DNA of 15,867 bases from Methanoregula sp. (GCA_023228295.1 JALOBP010000074.1:1-15867), one strand, 5' to 3'; positions 7,151 through 14,593 are shown, numbered from the stretch's first letter. The notes: generated by a model not told the origin, from the letters alone. Translations and numbers: made by a program.

Positions 7151-8029
7151 ATGGGTGGAATACCAGATGTGGTGGTGGAGCGCCACCCGTTACGACGGCT
7201 TATCCGGTTTGAGGCCTATGGCATCCTTTTCATTCTTGCAGGACTGTTTGGTTCCCTTCTTTCGGGCGGCTCCTTAAACCCGATCGTTGGGATATTCCTC
7301 ATTTTCGTTGCAGCGTCATCGGCGTTCGGGTTTGTTATCAACGATATCTCGGATATTGCCCTTGATGCCCGGGGTCACAAACCGAGAAACCCGCTTGCCG
7401 ACGGCTCCCTCAGCTGCCGGACCGCAAAACTCGTGAGCGCAATCCTGCTCGCGGTATCGGTTGCCTGCATGGCCCTGCTCCCGGGGGATCTCCTGGTGCT
7501 TGAACTGGCCACCCTCTTTGTCTTTATCACGTACTCATTCTGGATCGAGGTCAAGAATATCGCGGGGCTCGATCTGGTCTACCATGCGCTGTTTCCCGCA
7601 CTCTATGGCTGGCTGGGGTATGTCCTGTTCCACCCGCTTGACCTCTCTGGTATCGTCTACGTGATCCTGCTGGGGATATTCGGGGCTGTCGGGGAGCTGG
7701 GCAACGAGATCCGTGACCTGGAAAAAGACCGGTATGTACGGAAAAATACAGTTGTCCTGATCGGAGAACGCCGTGGATTTATCCTAACCCTCCTCCTGCT
7801 CGTCCTGGCCCTTGCGATGATCACGGGCTACTCACTCCTGCAGCCCGGGTTTCTCTGGCTCCTGCCCTTTGTACCGTTTGGTGCTTTTCTCATTCACCCG
7901 GTGATCAAGGCGATGAATGATGCAGAGTATCACAGCCGGTTTGTTGACATCATCAATTCCCGTGCCATCATCCTGGCCGGAGCCATGCTTCTCACCTATG
8001 GTTTTGCGCACATGATCGGCTGGTTTTAA
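7151..8029 (+). CDS. UbiA family prenyltransferase, substrate unknown
   Basis: A 292-residue polytopic membrane protein (seven to nine hydrophobic segments). Both UbiA aspartate motifs are present: N-D-x-x-D-x-x-x-D at residues 64-72, followed by K-P-R-N-P-L-A-D-G, and E-I-R-D-L-E-K-D at 186-193. These bind Mg2+ and the prenyl diphosphate. The motif context differs from the usual N-x-P-x-R-P-I-P-S-G of digeranylgeranylglyceryl phosphate synthase, so a different acceptor is likely. Start choice: the frame can open at TTG 7142, but ATG 7151 fits a leaderless start from the TATA box at 7119. GTG 7169, preceded by GGTGG, is another option. It is divergent from the MurG-like glycosyltransferase, and the two could act in one lipid-linked pathway (inference). 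Its stop lies 8 bp from the convergent methyltransferase stop. Confidence 0.87.
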   Translation: MGGIPDVVVERHPLRRLIRFEAYGILFILAGLFGSLLSGGSLNPIVGIFLIFVAASSAFGFVINDISDIALDARGHKPRNPLADGSLSCRTAKLVSAILLAVSVACMALLPGDLLVLELATLFVFITYSFWIEVKNIAGLDLVYHALFPALYGWLGYVLFHPLDLSGIVYVILLGIFGAVGELGNEIRDLEKDRYVRKNTVVLIGERRGFILTLLLLVLALAMITGYSLLQPGFLWLLPFVPFGAFLIHPVIKAMNDAEYHSRFVDIINSRAIILAGAMLLTYGFAHMIGWF

Positions 8030-8037
8030 ATTCTGCC

Positions 8038-8694
8038 TCACTGGCAGATCAGATCACTCTTTTCTGCGGTCATCAGGAAAACCGTGAATGAACGTTCCTG
8101 GCAGACAGGAGATGACTTATGAATTATCGCGGCCGTCCGGTTTCGGATCTTTAAGAACCCAGCTGTCTCAATCTCTTTTTTCAACATTGCGCGATCAAAA
8201 CCGAAATGGTGCACACCCACGTTCGAATCGTGGAATCTGCCGCCTTCCCGGTCCAGGTCGGCGATACCCAGCATACCCCCAGGCCTGATATGTGAATGAA
8301 GGATATTTACCATGCTCGACATTTCCGGAATGTGATGGAACGTCATGCTGCTCACAACCAGATCATATTCGCCTTTAAGTGAGCCTGCATTCTCCGGGTT
8401 AAAAAGAGTGGTCTTCACATTCGTGATCCCCGACGCGCCGATTTTCTTATTCAGGACCTCCAGCATGCCCGGTGAACTGTCCATGCCAGTAATACAACGG
8501 ACTTCTCGCTGGAGCCGGAGGGTCAGAAGGCCAGTCCCGCACCCGAAATCGAGCACCTCCATGTCCGGTGTCAATTTGATGGTATCCCGGATTGCCCGTG
8601 CAACATCATGTGCCAGTTTTACCCGTGCAGGATTATCATCCCATGTCCGTGCAGCACTATCGAAATCGCGTTTTTGTCCCGTCATCGTTGGCAT
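8038..8694 (-). CDS. Class I SAM-dependent methyltransferase
   Basis: With the ATG at 8694 the protein has 218 residues. It has motif I V-L-D-F-G-C-G-T-G (47-55), an acidic residue at the end of strand 2 (G-M-D-S-S-P-G-M), motif IV D-L-V-V-S-S-M-T-F-H-H-I and a following R-P-G-G segment. This is a typical small-molecule or lipid methyltransferase of the UbiE/BioC-like superfamily. The frame is open up to a TTG at 8787, but homologs usually begin close to the D-F-D-x-A-A-x-x-W-D segment, and TATTATTG about 25 bp upstream of 8694 supports a leaderless start there; ATG 8685 is also possible. The substrate is unknown. It lies 64 bp downstream of a broken methyltransferase gene on the same strand. 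Confidence 0.82.
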   Translation of the reverse strand: MPTMTGQKRDFDSAARTWDDNPARVKLAHDVARAIRDTIKLTPDMEVLDFGCGTGLLTLRLQREVRCITGMDSSPGMLEVLNKKIGASGITNVKTTLFNPENAGSLKGEYDLVVSSMTFHHIPEMSSMVNILHSHIRPGGMLGIADLDREGGRFHDSNVGVHHFGFDRAMLKKEIETAGFLKIRNRTAAIIHKSSPVCQERSFTVFLMTAEKSDLICQ

Positions 8695-8758
8695 GAAAGT
8701 ACATCTGGTAAAACAATAATACTGGCGTTTGGTCTGTTGGAAAAAGGCCAGGTAATCT

Positions 8759-9507
8759 TCAGACCGGGTTTTCGGATTTTTCAGCAATAATTGTTATTTT
8801 CCCGGATTCTCTCATCAGCTCCCATATGACAAAAACCTCGTGAGTCATCATTCATGCCACCAGGTCCGGTGCAATCCGTTTTTTGGAATAGGTGCCAGAG
8901 ACCCGCGTCCCTCTTTTGGAATCTGTAGTGTAATGGATATCGGTCACCCCGACATGATCGGTATCATACTCAAGCCTGCAGAGGAAAATCCGGTCCACAT
9001 CCTGCTGGACCGGCATGACGTGTGCTGAACCCGGCGGCTCCCCTGAATAATCCCGGCATGACAGAATCATTTTATCGCCGCAGGAGAGTTCTGATGCGTA
9101 CTGGCGGATGAGACTCCTGACTGCGTCATGGTCCGGAAAATACGTGAGGGGATCTCCCATGCAGGTGATAAGTTCAGGTTTTTGCCTGCCCATGATTCAA
9201 ATGAGAGAATATCTGCCTGAATGGGCCGGACCGGCAGGGCCCCGGCATGCTGCACCATGATGTCCAGCATATGTTTGCAGAAATCAACAGCAATACCTTT
9301 GAAACCCGCCTCTGCCAGCAGGATCGACTGGAAATTACACCCGGCTCCGATGTCTATGGCAATCCTGCTCCCAGCAGGAGTTATTGCGTTTGCAGAAAAG
9401 AACTGGCGGTTTCTCTTGCTATTACCATCCCACTCCCCTGCCACCCAGGCATAATTTCAGGCAAGTATAGCCTCGTAATGCTCTTGTATGTCCCCGGTAT
9501 CCTGCAT
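8759..9507 (-). pseudogene. SAM-dependent methyltransferase pseudogene (two in-frame TGA codons plus a 1-base frameshift)
   Basis: A near-complete methyltransferase reads from ATG 9507 (ribosome site GGAGGA at 9511-9516) to a TGA at 8759. It opens I-Q-E-H-Y-E-A-I-L-A, then an in-frame TGA at 9457-9459, then N-Y-A-W-V-A-G-E-W-D-G and motif I A-I-D-I-G-A-G-C-N-F-Q-S. At the T5 run 9179-9183 the frame must shift: restoring one base joins W-A-G-K-K to P-E-L-I-T-C-M-G-D. A second in-frame TGA (8852-8854) follows R-I-A-P-D-L-V-A, after which the same frame gives the expected tail E-L-M-R-E-S-G-K-I-T-I-I-A-E-K. Three lesions in an otherwise well-preserved gene point to recent inactivation. Sequencing error could explain the homopolymer slip but hardly both stops. 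UGA recoding as selenocysteine is unlikely in this lineage and would not fix the shift. Confidence 0.8.
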
Positions 9508-9510
9508 CTC

Positions 9511-9565
9511 TCCTCCAAAACCCTGTAGGATCCGGTGCGTGAGATCATCGGAAAATGATTTATAA
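9511..9565 (-). promoter_or_regulatory. Intact promoter and ribosome site of the methyltransferase pseudogene
   Basis: On the minus strand TTATAAAT (9558-9565) is a good TATA box, predicting a transcript start near 9536. GGAGGA (9511-9516) is followed by GAG and the ATG at 9507. The signals look undamaged although the coding frame is broken. Confidence 0.55.
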
Positions 9566-9649
9566 TTACTCACCCCCCTTTTGTCGCTGTCGGTCTCCCC
9601 TTGTTGCAGGTATAGGTATTTGACCGTTCGGCAACCAAGAATAATCACC

Positions 9650-10012
9650 ATGGGACCCGAGCCCGAATTCCGTTACAAGCAATGCCTGATCATCAGGAAC
9701 GATGTCAAGATGAGTTGCGGCAAGCGCTGCGCCCAGGCGGGTCATGCCGCCATCGGGGCATATAATGGCGCTGACAAATCCCTCCAGAAAGCCTGGATGT
9801 CCGAGGGGCAGAAGAAGGTTGTCCTGAAGGCAAACGATGAACGGACCCTCTTCGAGCTCAAAGTCCTTGCCGAGCGGGCCGGCATCTCGCATTCCCTTAT
9901 CCAGGACGCCGGGATGACCGAGATCCCGCCCGGCACGATCACCGCACTCGGCCTTGGCCCGGCAAAGAGCGAGGACCTTGACCGGATTACCGGTAATCTC
10001 ACACTCCTATGA
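9650..10012 (+). CDS. pth2: Peptidyl-tRNA hydrolase, archaeal/eukaryal type II (Pth2)
   Basis: A 120-residue, full-length Pth2. It releases peptides from prematurely dropped peptidyl-tRNA in the cytoplasm. The N-terminal motif K-M-S-x-G-K-x-x-A-Q-x-x-H-A-A is at residues 20-34, and the core motif Q-D-A-G-M-T-E-I-P-P-G-T followed by A-L-G-L-G-P is at 85-104, including D86. The frame is open upstream to 9581, but ATG 9650 matches the normal family N-terminus (R-Y-K-Q-C-L-I-I-R). TATAGGTATTT (9611-9621) is a plausible TATA box giving a very short leader with no ribosome site. Its stop overlaps the truD start (ATGA), so the two are translationally coupled. It is divergent from the methyltransferase pseudogene. 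Confidence 0.95.
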   Translation: MGPEPEFRYKQCLIIRNDVKMSCGKRCAQAGHAAIGAYNGADKSLQKAWMSEGQKKVVLKANDERTLFELKVLAERAGISHSLIQDAGMTEIPPGTITALGLGPAKSEDLDRITGNLTLL

Positions 10013-11283
10013 AAAAAAGTACGTTCCCTCTTGAGATCGATCTCGGGATGCGGTATTACGCGAGCGATGCTGAAGGGATTGGCGGAAGGCTCCGGTCCGT
10101 GCCAGAGGATTTCCGGGTGGACGAGATCCCCCTTGAGGGAAAAGGCGGGACTGCGGGGCCGTTCCTTATCTGCCGTCTTACCAAGACCAACTGGGAGCTC
10201 CAGCACGCGGTCAAGGAGATCGCAAAACGGCTCGGGATCAGCCACCGCAGGATTGGCTGGGCAGGCACCAAGGACCGGAATGCGATCACGCGGCAGTGGA
10301 TTTCGCTCTATAATGTTACCGCAGAACAGGTTGCGGGAATCTATCTCAAGGACATCACGCTTGAAGTCCTCGGGCAGTCCAATGAGGCACTTTGTCTTGG
10401 CGGCCTCCTTGGAAACCGTTTTGAGATCGTTATCCGTGATGCGGATACCACTGATCTCGCGGCCCGGGTTGCAGCAACCAGCAGCACTATCGCAGAGGGC
10501 GTGCCCAACTATTTCGGGCTGCAGCGTTTCGGGGCCATCCGTCCCGTCACCCACCGGGTCGGGGAATGGATCCTGCGGGGCGATTACGAGCAGGCAGTTA
10601 TGACCTATATCAGCATGGAGTTTCCCGGAGAGCCTGATCATATCAAAGCGATACGGTCCGCATTCCGGGAAACCAAAGATCCGGGTGCGATCCTGCACGA
10701 TCTTCCCGTACATATGAACTACGAGCGGGCAATGCTCCACTATCTCTATACAAACCCCGACGATTATGCCGGGGCCTTAAAAGAGCTCCCGCCCAAGCTC
10801 CTCTCGATGTTCGTCTCCGCGTACCAGTCGTTCCTCTTCAACTGCTCCTTAAGCCGCCGGTTCGATGATGGGCATACCCTTGCCGATCCGCTTCCCGGTG
10901 ACCGGCTCATCTTTGCCAATGGGAGGGCCGATACGACCACTCATGCAAATCTCCCCGCGGCTGCGTTGCATATCAAACGGGGACGATGCGCCATCGCCCT
11001 CTTCATGCCCGGCAAAGACCTGCCCGGTACCGTTTCCCCCGTGGACCCGGTCACGGAAGCGCTGCTTGCGGATGCCCGGATCACACCCGATGATTTCAGC
11101 CGGGCTGCTGCATTCGTGCACACGAAATTTGACGGGGCTTATCGCCCCATAGCCCTGAAGACCGGTATCGATTTCGCAATCGATGGCACCAGCCTGTCCC
11201 TGAAATTCACCCTGCCGCCGGGTCACTATGCAACAACGGTGTGCCGGGAATATATGAAAACAGATCCGGAAAAAATGGTTTAA
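10009..11283 (+). CDS. truD: tRNA pseudouridine(13) synthase TruD
   Basis: A 424-residue protein, the usual length for archaeal TruD. The catalytic motif G-T-K-D-R-N-A-I-T-R-Q lies at 86-96 with the nucleophilic aspartate D89, and N-Y-F-G-L-Q-R-F-G is at 167-175. The N-terminal P-E-D-F-R-V-D-E segment is also typical. It isomerises U13 of tRNAs to pseudouridine. The archaeal insertion domain sits between the two halves. ATG 10009 overlaps the pth2 stop by four bases (ATGA), a common archaeal pairing that links two tRNA-related functions in one transcript. Its TAA stop lies inside the TTAA shared with the convergent sppA stop. Confidence 0.96.
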   Translation: MKKSTFPLEIDLGMRYYASDAEGIGGRLRSVPEDFRVDEIPLEGKGGTAGPFLICRLTKTNWELQHAVKEIAKRLGISHRRIGWAGTKDRNAITRQWISLYNVTAEQVAGIYLKDITLEVLGQSNEALCLGGLLGNRFEIVIRDADTTDLAARVAATSSTIAEGVPNYFGLQRFGAIRPVTHRVGEWILRGDYEQAVMTYISMEFPGEPDHIKAIRSAFRETKDPGAILHDLPVHMNYERAMLHYLYTNPDDYAGALKELPPKLLSMFVSAYQSFLFNCSLSRRFDDGHTLADPLPGDRLIFANGRADTTTHANLPAAALHIKRGRCAIALFMPGKDLPGTVSPVDPVTEALLADARITPDDFSRAAAFVHTKFDGAYRPIALKTGIDFAIDGTSLSLKFTLPPGHYATTVCREYMKTDPEKMV

Positions 11284-12182
11284 CGTCGGGACGAGGCCAT
11301 CTTTTTTGCCCCGTCAATGGCATCGTTGAGGTTGCCGAGTTCGTCAACGATGTTCAGCTTGATGGCATCCGCGCCCCGGATAACCCTGCCGTCCTCGATA
11401 TCTGCCCGGAGAATAGACCGCTCTGATGTAACATCCGCAATGAAGTTCTCGAAACTGTTATCAACGATCTTCTCGGCATATTCCTGTTCTTCTATGCTGA
11501 TTGGCCTTGATGTTGAACCCATGTCCTTCTTGCTGCCGGATTTTATAACGCTGACATTGTAGCCTTCATTCTGCATCCACCGGCTGATGTCGGAAAATGT
11601 CCAGATAACCCCCACGCCCGCCGTGAACGTATCGGGGTTTGCATAGATCCGATCCGCATGGGCGCTGACATAATAGGCTGCGGAGGTTGCCGTGTCCCCC
11701 ATGGAGACGAAGACCGGTTTCTTTGTCTTGGCATATTCAAGATCGCCGATGATCTCCTGTGCTGCAGCCGGGGTGCCGCCCGGGCTGTTTACCCGCAGGA
11801 CAATTGCTTCGACCATGGGATCATCTGCAGCTTCCCGCAACTCCCTGCCGACCACCTCGCTCCCGATAACGTCCGCGTCCTCGTAGTTACCGGTGACCAT
11901 CGTCCCTTCCATGCGGATAACACTGACGCTGCGGATGTCGTCCTGCGCCAGGTAATATACCCCAACGCAGAGGCCGGCTATGACAAGGAGGCCGAAGATG
12001 ATGATTACAAACCATTTCAGCCCGGCATGCGCCGTTTTCCCGGAGGCTGCCGTTGTGACCGGGATCGCCGGATCTTCATGTACCCCAGTGACAACTGCCG
12101 GCGCTTCATCCGGTGCGTTCACCGGTAATAATTGTTCGGGAGATGGTTCTGGCTGGATATTCTCTGGAACTGGTGTGTCCAT
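11280..12182 (-). CDS. sppA: Signal peptide peptidase SppA (S49 family, archaeal type)
   Basis: A 300-residue membrane-anchored serine protease that degrades cleaved signal peptides. The N-terminal 55 residues are P/E/A-rich and probably cytoplasmic, followed by one membrane helix at about 56-79 and then the catalytic domain outside. The family motif N-S-P-G-G-T is at 132-137. The catalytic Ser is S167 in T-A-T-S-A-A-Y-Y, and the general base Lys is K219 in S-G-S-K-K-D-M-G-S. This matches the S147/K199 spacing known for Bacillus SppA. The small residues after S167 are Ala instead of the usual Gly-Gly. The ATG at 12182 lies 5 nt after the upstream reductase stop, so the two are probably one operon with coupled translation. 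The stop overlaps the truD stop by four bases. Confidence 0.93.
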   Translation of the reverse strand: MDTPVPENIQPEPSPEQLLPVNAPDEAPAVVTGVHEDPAIPVTTAASGKTAHAGLKWFVIIIFGLLVIAGLCVGVYYLAQDDIRSVSVIRMEGTMVTGNYEDADVIGSEVVGRELREAADDPMVEAIVLRVNSPGGTPAAAQEIIGDLEYAKTKKPVFVSMGDTATSAAYYVSAHADRIYANPDTFTAGVGVIWTFSDISRWMQNEGYNVSVIKSGSKKDMGSTSRPISIEEQEYAEKIVDNSFENFIADVTSERSILRADIEDGRVIRGADAIKLNIVDELGNLNDAIDGAKKMASSRR

Positions 12183-12187
12183 ATTTT

Positions 12188-12880
12188 TCAGGCCTCGTTG
12201 TACCGGACATCAAACTCAGAGACGAGGTTGGTCCCGCACAGGTAGAATTTTTTTAAGGTGAGACGGATCATCTCATCTTCTGTATTGATATGCATTCCCC
12301 CGACAAGCGACGGGGTATCGGCACCGCCGACAATAAAGGGCAGGTGGATAAGCCTTATCTCATCGACCAGCCGGTGCTGCAGCATGTGCCAGTTGAGGGT
12401 TGGCCCACCTTCAATCATCAGCTTGTTTACACCAAATTTTTCTTTTAATATCTTCATGAGCAGTGGGAGTTCGACATGGGTTTTTCCGGCAATTATAATC
12501 GATACCCCTTTTTTCTGTATCGCTTCGATACGCTCTTTGGGTGCGGCCTCGCAGACCGCAATCGCAGTCGGTGCGTCCGGGCCGAGCACGTTGGCATCGA
12601 GCGGGATATCCGCCATGCTGCACGGGATCACACGGATGGGGCTTTTGCCTTGGACGTACCGCACCGTGAGGAAGGAGTTATCGATCCGGATCGTGTTGGC
12701 GCCGACCATGATTGCATCGTACTCGGCACGGGTGTTGTGCAGGAGGAGCTCGGTCTCGTGGGCCATGTATTTCATCAGGATCTTGGAAGATGCTCCTTTT
12801 TTGAGGGTAAGTTTTCCGTCAGCTGTGATCTCTGACATCATCAGCACGTGCGGACGGTTGGTGTTGGAAGTCATTGCCAC
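12188..12880 (-). CDS. arfC: 2,5-diamino-6-(ribosylamino)-4(3H)-pyrimidinone 5'-phosphate reductase (RibD C-terminal/DHFR-like)
   Basis: A 230-residue archaeal stand-alone reductase of the RibD_C family. It uses NADPH to reduce the ribose side chain to ribityl in the archaeal route to riboflavin, and so also to the deazaflavin F420 needed by methanogens. Motifs: S-E-I-T-A-D-G-K at 16-23, A-I-M-V-G-A-N-T-I-R-x-D-N at 56-68 with L-T-V-R, and L-M-I-E-G-G-P-T-L-N-W at 154-164. No deaminase domain is attached, as usual in archaea. Starts: GTG 12880 is 4 nt after GGAGAG; the in-frame ATG at 12874 is equally plausible. It is followed by sppA after 5 nt. A TATA box lies at 12909-12916. Confidence 0.93.
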   Translation of the reverse strand: MAMTSNTNRPHVLMMSEITADGKLTLKKGASSKILMKYMAHETELLLHNTRAEYDAIMVGANTIRIDNSFLTVRYVQGKSPIRVIPCSMADIPLDANVLGPDAPTAIAVCEAAPKERIEAIQKKGVSIIIAGKTHVELPLLMKILKEKFGVNKLMIEGGPTLNWHMLQHRLVDEIRLIHLPFIVGGADTPSLVGGMHINTEDEMIRLTLKKFYLCGTNLVSEFDVRYNEA

Positions 12881-12908
12881 TCTACTCTCCGGTTAGATTG
12901 GACGGGGG

Positions 12909-12916
12909 ATATAAAT
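12909..12916. promoter_or_regulatory. TATA box between the reductase and CDP-alcohol transferase genes
   Basis: ATATAAAT on the plus strand reads ATTTATAT on the minus strand. It is centred about 25-30 bp upstream of the GGAGAG/GTG of the reductase gene (minus). It may also drive the divergent CDP-alcohol transferase (plus) with a start near 12938 and a leader of about 55 nt. A second AT-rich block, CTATTAATTT at 12971-12980, may be the nearer plus-strand box. Confidence 0.5.
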
Positions 12917-12991
12917 AACGTGATGATGGGAGCAGGTAAAATTATCCCTCTTGGGGAATACGATGAGCAACTATTAATTTCAAGTACTCCA

Positions 12992-13636
12992 ATGAAATGG
13001 GTTATGAACATTACTGCATTCCGGCCACGGTTCATGAAGTACCTGGAGCCGGTTGCAGATCTCTTCGTGCGGCTGAAGATCACCCCCAACCAGATCTCGC
13101 TCCTCGCGCTTGTTGCAGGTATTATCTGCGCCATCCTTTTTATCCGGCGCGAGTTCCTGCTGGGATCCCTTGCGCTGCTTGTATCTGCCATCTTCGATCT
13201 CATTGACGGCAGCGTTGCCCGCAAGACCGGAGCCCATACGGATTTCGGGGCTGTATTCGACTGGATCGTGGACAAGTACGTTGATGGCCTTGTCATTCTT
13301 GGTGTCGGCCTTTCCGGTATTGCAATCATCAGCCCGTATTATGCCGTCGCCCCGGGCACGGATTTTGCGATCGTGGCCTTTGCCATCATCGGCTCGCTGA
13401 TGAACACGTTCATCAAACCGGTGGTATATGCAGAGATCGGGTACCGCGAGAAGGTGGAAGGTAAAATTGACGACCCGCTCGAAGGGGTCGGTTTCTTCGG
13501 CAGGCCGGAGACCTTCCTTGTCCTTATTATCGGAGGCGTTACCGGGTTCATCTGGGCGTCTGTTATTATCATCGCAGTCTGCACGAATCTTTCGGCAATC
13601 CAGCGGATTATTTACCTTTACCAAACGCTCTCATGA
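12992..13636 (+). CDS. CDP-alcohol phosphatidyltransferase family membrane enzyme
   Basis: A 214-residue polytopic membrane protein that transfers a phospholipid head group, or its archaeal ether-lipid equivalent, from a CDP-activated lipid. The full signature is visible with start 12992: D69, D72, G73, A76, R77, G86, D90 and D94, in D-L-I-D-G-S-V-A-R followed by G-A-V-F-D-W-I-V-D. These residues bind the CDP moiety and two metal ions. Start choice is uncertain: the frame is open to 12848, but ATG 12923, 12992 and 13004 are all candidates, and an AT-rich box at 12971-12980 would suit 13004 as leaderless. Head group unknown (archaetidylglycerol, -serine, -inositol or other). The 3' end overlaps the convergent archaeosortase gene by 29 bp, which matters because archaeosortase substrates receive a lipid anchor. 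Confidence 0.88.
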   Translation: MKWVMNITAFRPRFMKYLEPVADLFVRLKITPNQISLLALVAGIICAILFIRREFLLGSLALLVSAIFDLIDGSVARKTGAHTDFGAVFDWIVDKYVDGLVILGVGLSGIAIISPYYAVAPGTDFAIVAFAIIGSLMNTFIKPVVYAEIGYREKVEGKIDDPLEGVGFFGRPETFLVLIIGGVTGFIWASVIIIAVCTNLSAIQRIIYLYQTLS

Positions 13637-14438
13637 CCTCGCCGGAATATAACTGGTAAAGTTCGTCGGCAAATGTCCCGAGTCGGGGGATGATGGTAAA
13701 GAGCCCGTATGCAATAATTACGAGAAGGACAAGGGCAGTGAGTTCTGCAATAACATTGTGTGCCCAGAAGAAACTCTCGTACCCGAATTCACCATTGCTG
13801 GCAATCTCCGGGTAATACGGGAACCACTGTTCGGTGTAGGCCATAATGACAAAGACATTCCTGAGCAGGTTGAGGAAATAGATTGTCGGGGCGATGATGA
13901 GGAATGCCAGTACTTTCTGGCGCAGCGTTGTCGGGACTGCCGCAGCAACGCCGAGCATTATAGCGATGCTCTGGATGCCCGTGCAGCCCAGGATGATCTC
14001 GACACGGAACGCGTTGTGCATGATGATGTTCCAGGCATCGAGTGTTACCGGGAAATTCAGGAAGGCAAGGATCCAGACAACCTGGCCGACAACGACTGCG
14101 ATGAGCCCGTCCCCAAGGGGTGCAAGGGCCAGGATATGGTGAAGTTCATAGTCGAATGGGGCATAGATTACGAATGCGACAGCAGCCGCCCGCGAGAGGT
14201 TTATGACCCGTTCGTCTTCCCGTAAGAGATATTTTGCCGTGATGACAAGGAACGGGAGCGAGAGTGCTGCCATCAACGGATATATAAAATTATTCTCACG
14301 GAAATATTCCGGCAGCGTGGCAAAGAGGGCGAGGACAATGCAGGTCCACCCGATGATGGCTGCATATTTCCGATGGCGACCGGGCACGAGGAATGCTACA
14401 AATCCGATAAAGGAGATAAGCACCAGATACTCGATCAT
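13608..14438 (-). CDS. artA: Archaeosortase A (exosortase-family transpeptidase)
   Basis: A roughly 276-residue protein made mostly of membrane helices. Numbered from the upstream GTG at 14453, the catalytic Cys is C157 in G-C-T-G-I-Q-S, the Arg is R198 in N-L-L-R-N-V-F, and a conserved His/Asn lies at 232-233 in F-F-W-A-H-N-V-I. The C-to-R spacing of 41 equals the C173-R214 spacing reported for Haloferax ArtA. Archaeosortase A removes the C-terminal PGF-CTERM tripartite signal of surface proteins such as S-layer glycoprotein and joins them to a lipid. ATG 14438 is preferred because GGTGGAT lies 8 nt upstream; GTG 14453 is the alternative. The gene is convergent with, and overlaps, the CDP-alcohol transferase gene, and divergent from tfs. 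Confidence 0.9.
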   Translation of the reverse strand: MIEYLVLISFIGFVAFLVPGRHRKYAAIIGWTCIVLALFATLPEYFRENNFIYPLMAALSLPFLVITAKYLLREDERVINLSRAAAVAFVIYAPFDYELHHILALAPLGDGLIAVVVGQVVWILAFLNFPVTLDAWNIIMHNAFRVEIILGCTGIQSIAIMLGVAAAVPTTLRQKVLAFLIIAPTIYFLNLLRNVFVIMAYTEQWFPYYPEIASNGEFGYESFFWAHNVIAELTALVLLVIIAYGLFTIIPRLGTFADELYQLYSGEVMRAFGKGK

Positions 14439-14515
14439 TATAGAATTATCCACCCGATAACAAAAAAAGGATTCTCTAGGCTGGCTCGGAGAATTTTGTT
14501 TTTCCTGTTCCCGGT

Positions 14516-14539
14516 TCCCCTGTTTATTCCGGCAGGGGA
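14516..14539. repeat. Inverted repeat upstream of tfs
   Basis: Arms TCCCCTG (14516-14522) and CAGGGGA (14533-14539) with a 10-nt loop lie in the artA/tfs divergent gap, 54 bp before the tfs start. It could be an operator or the folded leader of artA's antisense strand; nothing more can be said from sequence. Confidence 0.35.
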
Positions 14540-14593
14540 CTCCTTGAGAATGACGCGAGAGTTAATCTCCTATTATCACGCAATAATATACCG

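Noticed and set aside
8852..9459. Selenocysteine or other UGA recoding in the broken methyltransferase
   Set aside because: A frameshift also disrupts the gene, no SECIS-like element or selenoprotein context is apparent, and archaeal selenocysteine is mainly known from Methanococcales and relatives rather than this lineage.
9742..10740. A 332-codon minus-strand frame opposite pth2 and truD
   Set aside because: Both plus-strand genes are certain from motifs, and the antisense translation has no recognisable features.
12980..13624. A 214-codon minus-strand frame opposite the CDP-alcohol transferase
   Set aside because: Charged, low-complexity translation complementary to a membrane protein; shadow frame.
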